A DNA stretch of 9,756 nt from Negativicutes bacterium. Its GTDB lineage: Bacteria > Bacillota_C > Negativicutes > Sporomusales_B > JARLHX01. Below the pieces are notes generated by a model, which saw nothing but the letters and a program-made list of their open reading frames with translations, was not told the origin of the DNA and did no database searches. The stretch lies in contig JARLHY010000187.1 in assembly GCA_031292015.1 (NCBI GenBank), forward strand, positions 1 to 9,756, read 5' to 3'. Made by a program: the position numbers and the translations under genes. Each line of letters opens with the position of its first letter. Positions within the stretch are counted from its first letter, which is position 1. Shown here one piece after another: positions 7,142 to 9,756 of the stretch.

Positions 7142-7205
7142 ATTGGGTTAATGGAATTTTTTAACACAATTTTAACCAAAATCATCGTATTGCTTTAACA
7201 TTCAT

Positions 7206-7232
7206 TTGCTATACTCAAGCTGTCTGACAGCT
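7206..7232 (+). promoter_or_regulatory. Promoter and GntR operator of the porin gene
   Basis: The extended -10 TGCTATACT (7207-7215) is followed after two bases by the perfect 15-base palindrome AGCTGTCTGACAGCT (7218-7232), which spans the expected start near 7222. Spacing and sequence repeat the gntR promoter on the other strand. The operator differs from the gntR copy at one position when both are read on the plus strand. This implies common control of porin and transporter. Confidence 0.75.
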
Positions 7233-7562
7233 AAAGCGATATATGAAGGAGGTACATCAACGAAAGGCGGAGCGGCTCCTCCCACCGGAGGACAGACATC
7301 GCCGCAGCTGACCGGATGGCACGGCAAATTCTTGGCGAAACCTTCCGCACAAGTTTTTCCGCCGTGCTGGCCGCAAGCAAATTTCAACAGGTACTCTTTG
7401 CCGCCAGGAAACTGAAGACGCCGGAGAGGAGGTGCCGCCTGATTTGCGTCATAACGGTTTCTCAACATCGGCAACAGATGCGAGCCCTTACAGTGAATTA
7501 TTGAGGAAAAAACGGTCAACTCGATGATCTCTGTTACTTCAAAAAGATTAAGGAGGCCACTA
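7233..7562 (+). other. Long structured 5' leader of the porin mRNA, no recognised gene
   Basis: If transcription starts near 7222, the porin message has about 340 untranslated bases. They are much richer in GC than the flanking promoter DNA and contain several clear helices. TCCTCC (7277-7282) pairs with GGAGGA (7287-7292) around CACC, and is enclosed by GCGGC (7272-7276) with GCCGC (7301-7305). GCACGGC (7319-7325) pairs with GCCGTGC (7361-7367) and encloses a nested stem CTTGGCG (7331-7337) with CGCACAAG (7346-7353, one bulge). A strong AAGGAGG at 7246-7252 has no normal start codon after it. I match none of the common riboswitch classes. Translations in both directions are Pro/Gly-rich and unlike proteins. 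It could be a cis-regulatory RNA, a processed small RNA or a degenerate repeat. Confidence 0.45.
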
Positions 7563-8996
7563 ATGAAAACGCGATTAATCCTTGCCTTGACAATCCTGCT
7601 CGTACTGTGCGTCGCCGGTACGGCTTTGGCAGGACCCTTCAGCGACGTTCCCGCCAACCATTGGTCCTACGATGCAATAGCCAAACTGGCAAGCGCCGGC
7701 ATTATCCAGGGTGACCAGGGCCGGTACCAGGGCGACAAAACCATGACCCGTTATGAAATGGCCCAAATTGTCGCCCGGGCTATGGAGCGTTCCGACAAAG
7801 CCGACGCTCAGAACAAAGCCCTGATTAACAAACTGTCCGATGAATTTGCCGCGGAACTCACCAGTCTCGGCGTTCGGGTGGCCAAACTGGAAGCCAATCA
7901 GCCGAACCTGACCTTCAAGGGCTCCCTGCTCCTTAGGCTCGACACCACCACCACCTACGACGACCATGTCGACAAGCCGGCTGGGGTCAATCCCAGTCAA
8001 TACCGGCTCCGCCTGGACTCAGCGGCCAAAGTTGACGACAACACCACCGCCAACTTCCGCATCGTCACCAATAGTCCTTACGCCCAGACTGTCGGCGCTT
8101 ATGGCCTGCCGCCCAACAACAACATGGTCAACCTCGGCAGCGGCACAAACACCAACGGCTCAACCAACTTCAAGGGCCAATATCCCAACCTTCAGATTGA
8201 CCGTGTCAACATCGTCACCAAATTCGCCGACGGCATAACCGCCACGATGGGCCGCCAAGCCATGACCAACGGCGATAACCTGCTGATTGCCGACGCCAAT
8301 TACTACAGCTTCGACGGCATAAAAGTAGCCGGCAACATCGCCGGGGTCGATTCTTTCGTCGAATACGGCCGGTTTTTGAATACTTCCAATAACACCTGGG
8401 TCAATACAGTGGTGGAATTCTCCAAACCCATTACGCCTAATCTCAAACTGGGCACCGGTTACTTCGAAATGAAAGACACCAAGTGGCACGGACAAGCCTA
8501 CGCAGCCCTCATACCCAACAACGCCGTCAGCTATGCGGCCGACTCTTACAGCTTCGGCCGGTACGCCCTGCAAAACTGGTATCTCTACACCATCTACAAC
8601 ATGGGGCCCAACGCCCAGCTCGCGGCGGAGTATACCAGAAACGGCGCGGAATATGCCAGGGCCCACGGCAACAACTCCGCCTTTGACGTCTTCCTGCGCT
8701 TCGGCGACTTGGCCCTGAACAAACCCGGCCAGCAAAAATATCAGATCTTCTTCTACCGGGCCGGCGCCAACTCCCTCGGCCTGAGCAACGAAGGCGCCAA
8801 CAACAGCGCCGGCCTGACCAACTTCGACGCCACCGCGACAACCACATACTTCACCGATCTTGATTTTGGCTACTGGTACGCGTTCAGCAAGAACTTCAAT
8901 TTCGAGGCCCACTATGTGAAGCTGCATGACTACGGCAACACCACACCGTCCAACAATTATCACTACACGCGGGTCGCCCTCAACGTCTTATTCTAA
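7563..8996 (+). CDS. SLH-domain outer-membrane porin (OmpM-like)
   Basis: This 477-residue exported protein has a signal peptide (residues 1-23, cleaved after AGTALA), then one SLH domain at about 24-76 (FSDVPANHWSYDAIAKLASAGII, with TMTRYEMAQIVARAM). A charged helical stretch at about 78-115 may trimerise. The remainder is Asn/Tyr/Gly-rich with alternating patterns of a beta-barrel, ending VALNVLF with a terminal Phe. In Negativicutes such proteins bind peptidoglycan-linked polymers through SLH and form diffusion channels in the outer membrane. ATG at 7563 is chosen because AGGAGG lies six bases upstream and the signal peptide starts there. A perfect terminator follows. A promoter-operator shared with the divergent ABC operon suggests a dedicated uptake channel rather than a general porin. 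The SLH assignment is firm; the substrate is unknown. Confidence 0.92.
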   Translation: MKTRLILALTILLVLCVAGTALAGPFSDVPANHWSYDAIAKLASAGIIQGDQGRYQGDKTMTRYEMAQIVARAMERSDKADAQNKALINKLSDEFAAELTSLGVRVAKLEANQPNLTFKGSLLLRLDTTTTYDDHVDKPAGVNPSQYRLRLDSAAKVDDNTTANFRIVTNSPYAQTVGAYGLPPNNNMVNLGSGTNTNGSTNFKGQYPNLQIDRVNIVTKFADGITATMGRQAMTNGDNLLIADANYYSFDGIKVAGNIAGVDSFVEYGRFLNTSNNTWVNTVVEFSKPITPNLKLGTGYFEMKDTKWHGQAYAALIPNNAVSYAADSYSFGRYALQNWYLYTIYNMGPNAQLAAEYTRNGAEYARAHGNNSAFDVFLRFGDLALNKPGQQKYQIFFYRAGANSLGLSNEGANNSAGLTNFDATATTTYFTDLDFGYWYAFSKNFNFEAHYVKLHDYGNTTPSNNYHYTRVALNVLF

Positions 8997-9045
8997 ACTG
9001 AACCGGATACCCTTAACCAAACCGTGCGGCAGTTCTTAAACGCAC

Positions 9046-9086
9046 CTAGCCAGGGTTCTCAAAAGAACCCTGGCTAGAATTTTCTC
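9046..9086 (+). terminator. Intrinsic terminator of the porin gene
   Basis: A perfect 14-bp stem (CTAGCCAGGGTTCT at 9046-9059 with AGAACCCTGGCTAG at 9064-9077) with a four-base loop is followed by AATTTTCTC. It lies 50 bases after the porin stop. The other side has no T run, so it mainly serves the plus strand, although it also separates the convergent dehydratase gene. Confidence 0.85.
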
Positions 9087-9122
9087 TATAAAAATCCTTT
9101 GTCCGGCTGGCCTGCGATCCCG

Positions 9123-9756
9123 CTAGATCACCGGTCCCAGCACATAGATATCCATCGAATTGACATAGCCGGAAATTTCGCCTTTGGTCATGGCCCCGGA
9201 GCCGATCCGGGCCAGTTCCTCCAGGATCCGCTGCCCGGCGTCGGGGATCGTGTCCCCGCCGTCGATCACCGCGCTGAGGTTCATATCGATATGATCGCTC
9301 ATCTTCTCGGCCGCGGTGCGGCTGCCGGTGACCTTGAGCACCGGTACGAAGGGGAAGCCCTGGGGCGCGCCCCGGCCGGTGGCAAACACAATGACATTGG
9401 CTCCTGCGGCTGCCAGGCCGGTCAGGATCTCCGGCTCGCGGCCAGGGGAGTCCATCACAACCAACCCTTTTACCGTTGGCCGCTCACCGTACTCATACAC
9501 CGCCTGAATCGGCGACGTGCCGGCCTTGGCGATGGCTCCCAGCGACTTCTCCTCGATGGTTGTCAGCCCGCCCTTGATATTGCCGCCGGTGGGCTGGCCG
9601 CCGCGAATGTCCTCGCCTACCGCCATGGCCCGTTTCTCCATCCGGTCCACCAGCTTGAAGATGCCGTCAGCCACCTCCTGGTTCGCGGCGTGCCGGGCCA
9701 GGATGTGTTCCGCCCCGATAAACTCTGTCACCTCACCGAGAATGGAAACACCGCCC
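9123..9756 (-). CDS. UxaA/GarD-family dehydratase, C-terminal part (5' end beyond window)
   Basis: The reading frame is open to the right edge, so 210 C-terminal residues are visible; an internal GTG at 9731 is not the real start. The family is shown by GVSILGEVTEFIGAEHIL, the GNIKGGLTTIEEKSLG block, MDSPG and FATGRGAPQGFPFVPV. These are typical of the large domain of altronate/galactarate dehydratases and of the related sulfolactate sulfo-lyase beta chain, which are metal-dependent lyases that remove water or sulfite from sugar-acid-like substrates. Which one applies cannot be decided from this half. It is convergent with the porin, separated by the terminator at 9046-9086, and so belongs to another operon, probably sugar-acid catabolism. 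Confidence 0.88.
   Translation of the reverse strand, partial: GGVSILGEVTEFIGAEHILARHAANQEVADGIFKLVDRMEKRAMAVGEDIRGGQPTGGNIKGGLTTIEEKSLGAIAKAGTSPIQAVYEYGERPTVKGLVVMDSPGREPEILTGLAAAGANVIVFATGRGAPQGFPFVPVLKVTGSRTAAEKMSDHIDMNLSAVIDGGDTIPDAGQRILEELARIGSGAMTKGEISGYVNSMDIYVLGPVI

Noticed and set aside
7202..7657. Minus-strand 151-codon frame and plus-strand 69-codon frame over the porin leader
   Set aside because: Both are Pro/Gly/Cys-rich, lack ribosome sites and run through the promoter or the porin start. Explained better as translations of structured non-coding DNA.
8160..8963. Open frame of 267 codons on the minus strand inside the porin
   Set aside because: Val/Gly-rich antisense translation of the Asn/Thr-rich barrel, without motifs. 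The plus strand has a signal peptide, SLH domain and terminator.

Overview
The window looks like the chromosome of a diderm Firmicute, most probably a Negativicutes member of the Sporomusa/Pelosinus type. The best evidence is the gene at 7563-8996. It encodes an exported protein with one N-terminal SLH domain, a short helical linker and a long beta-rich C-terminal part ending in Phe. This is the OmpM-like architecture by which these bacteria tie the outer membrane to the cell wall. GC content is moderate, ribosome binding sites are of strong Firmicute type, and there are lipoprotein and GntR genes of Firmicute character.

Layout from left to right. Positions 1-125 hold the 5' end of a probable insertion sequence: an 18-codon start of a transposase-like ORF on the minus strand, preceded by a hairpin. 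From 159 to 6893 there is a run of tightly spaced or overlapping minus-strand genes. In transcription order these are a GntR/UTRA regulator, an AfuA-like substrate-binding lipoprotein, a fused two-half ABC permease, an FbpC/PotA-type ATPase, a ComEC-type metallo-beta-lactamase-fold protein, a SemiSWEET sugar transporter, a possible 32-residue small ORF and an inositol-monophosphatase-family phosphatase. A perfect 15-bp hairpin between the lipoprotein and permease genes probably lowers expression of the downstream genes. Positions 6894-7562 are a large regulatory region. Then come the SLH porin (plus strand), its terminator, and the C-terminal part of a UxaA/galactarate dehydratase-family enzyme (minus strand) cut by the window edge.

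The main discovery is in the regulatory region. The gntR-ABC operon and the porin, which are transcribed divergently, have promoters that match at 23 of 27 positions. Each has an extended -10 (TGCTATAAT or TGCTATACT) followed after 2 bases by the same palindromic operator around the expected transcription start. The porin copy, AGCTGTCTGACAGCT, is a perfect palindrome. The simplest reading is that the GntR protein represses its own ABC operon and the outer-membrane porin together. That would give one inducible route through outer membrane, periplasm and inner membrane.

The substrate is not proven. The binding protein lacks the tandem tyrosines of ferric-iron binders and carries a His-Asp pair followed by a Glu, as recalled for AfuA sugar-phosphate binders. 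With a sugar-phosphatase-type enzyme, a SemiSWEET and a UTRA regulator in the same run of genes, a phosphorylated sugar, polyol or other organophosphate is my working hypothesis. The porin mRNA should also carry a leader of about 340 nt with several strong helices, and an orphan plus-strand terminator lies between the two operators. Both are unexplained.
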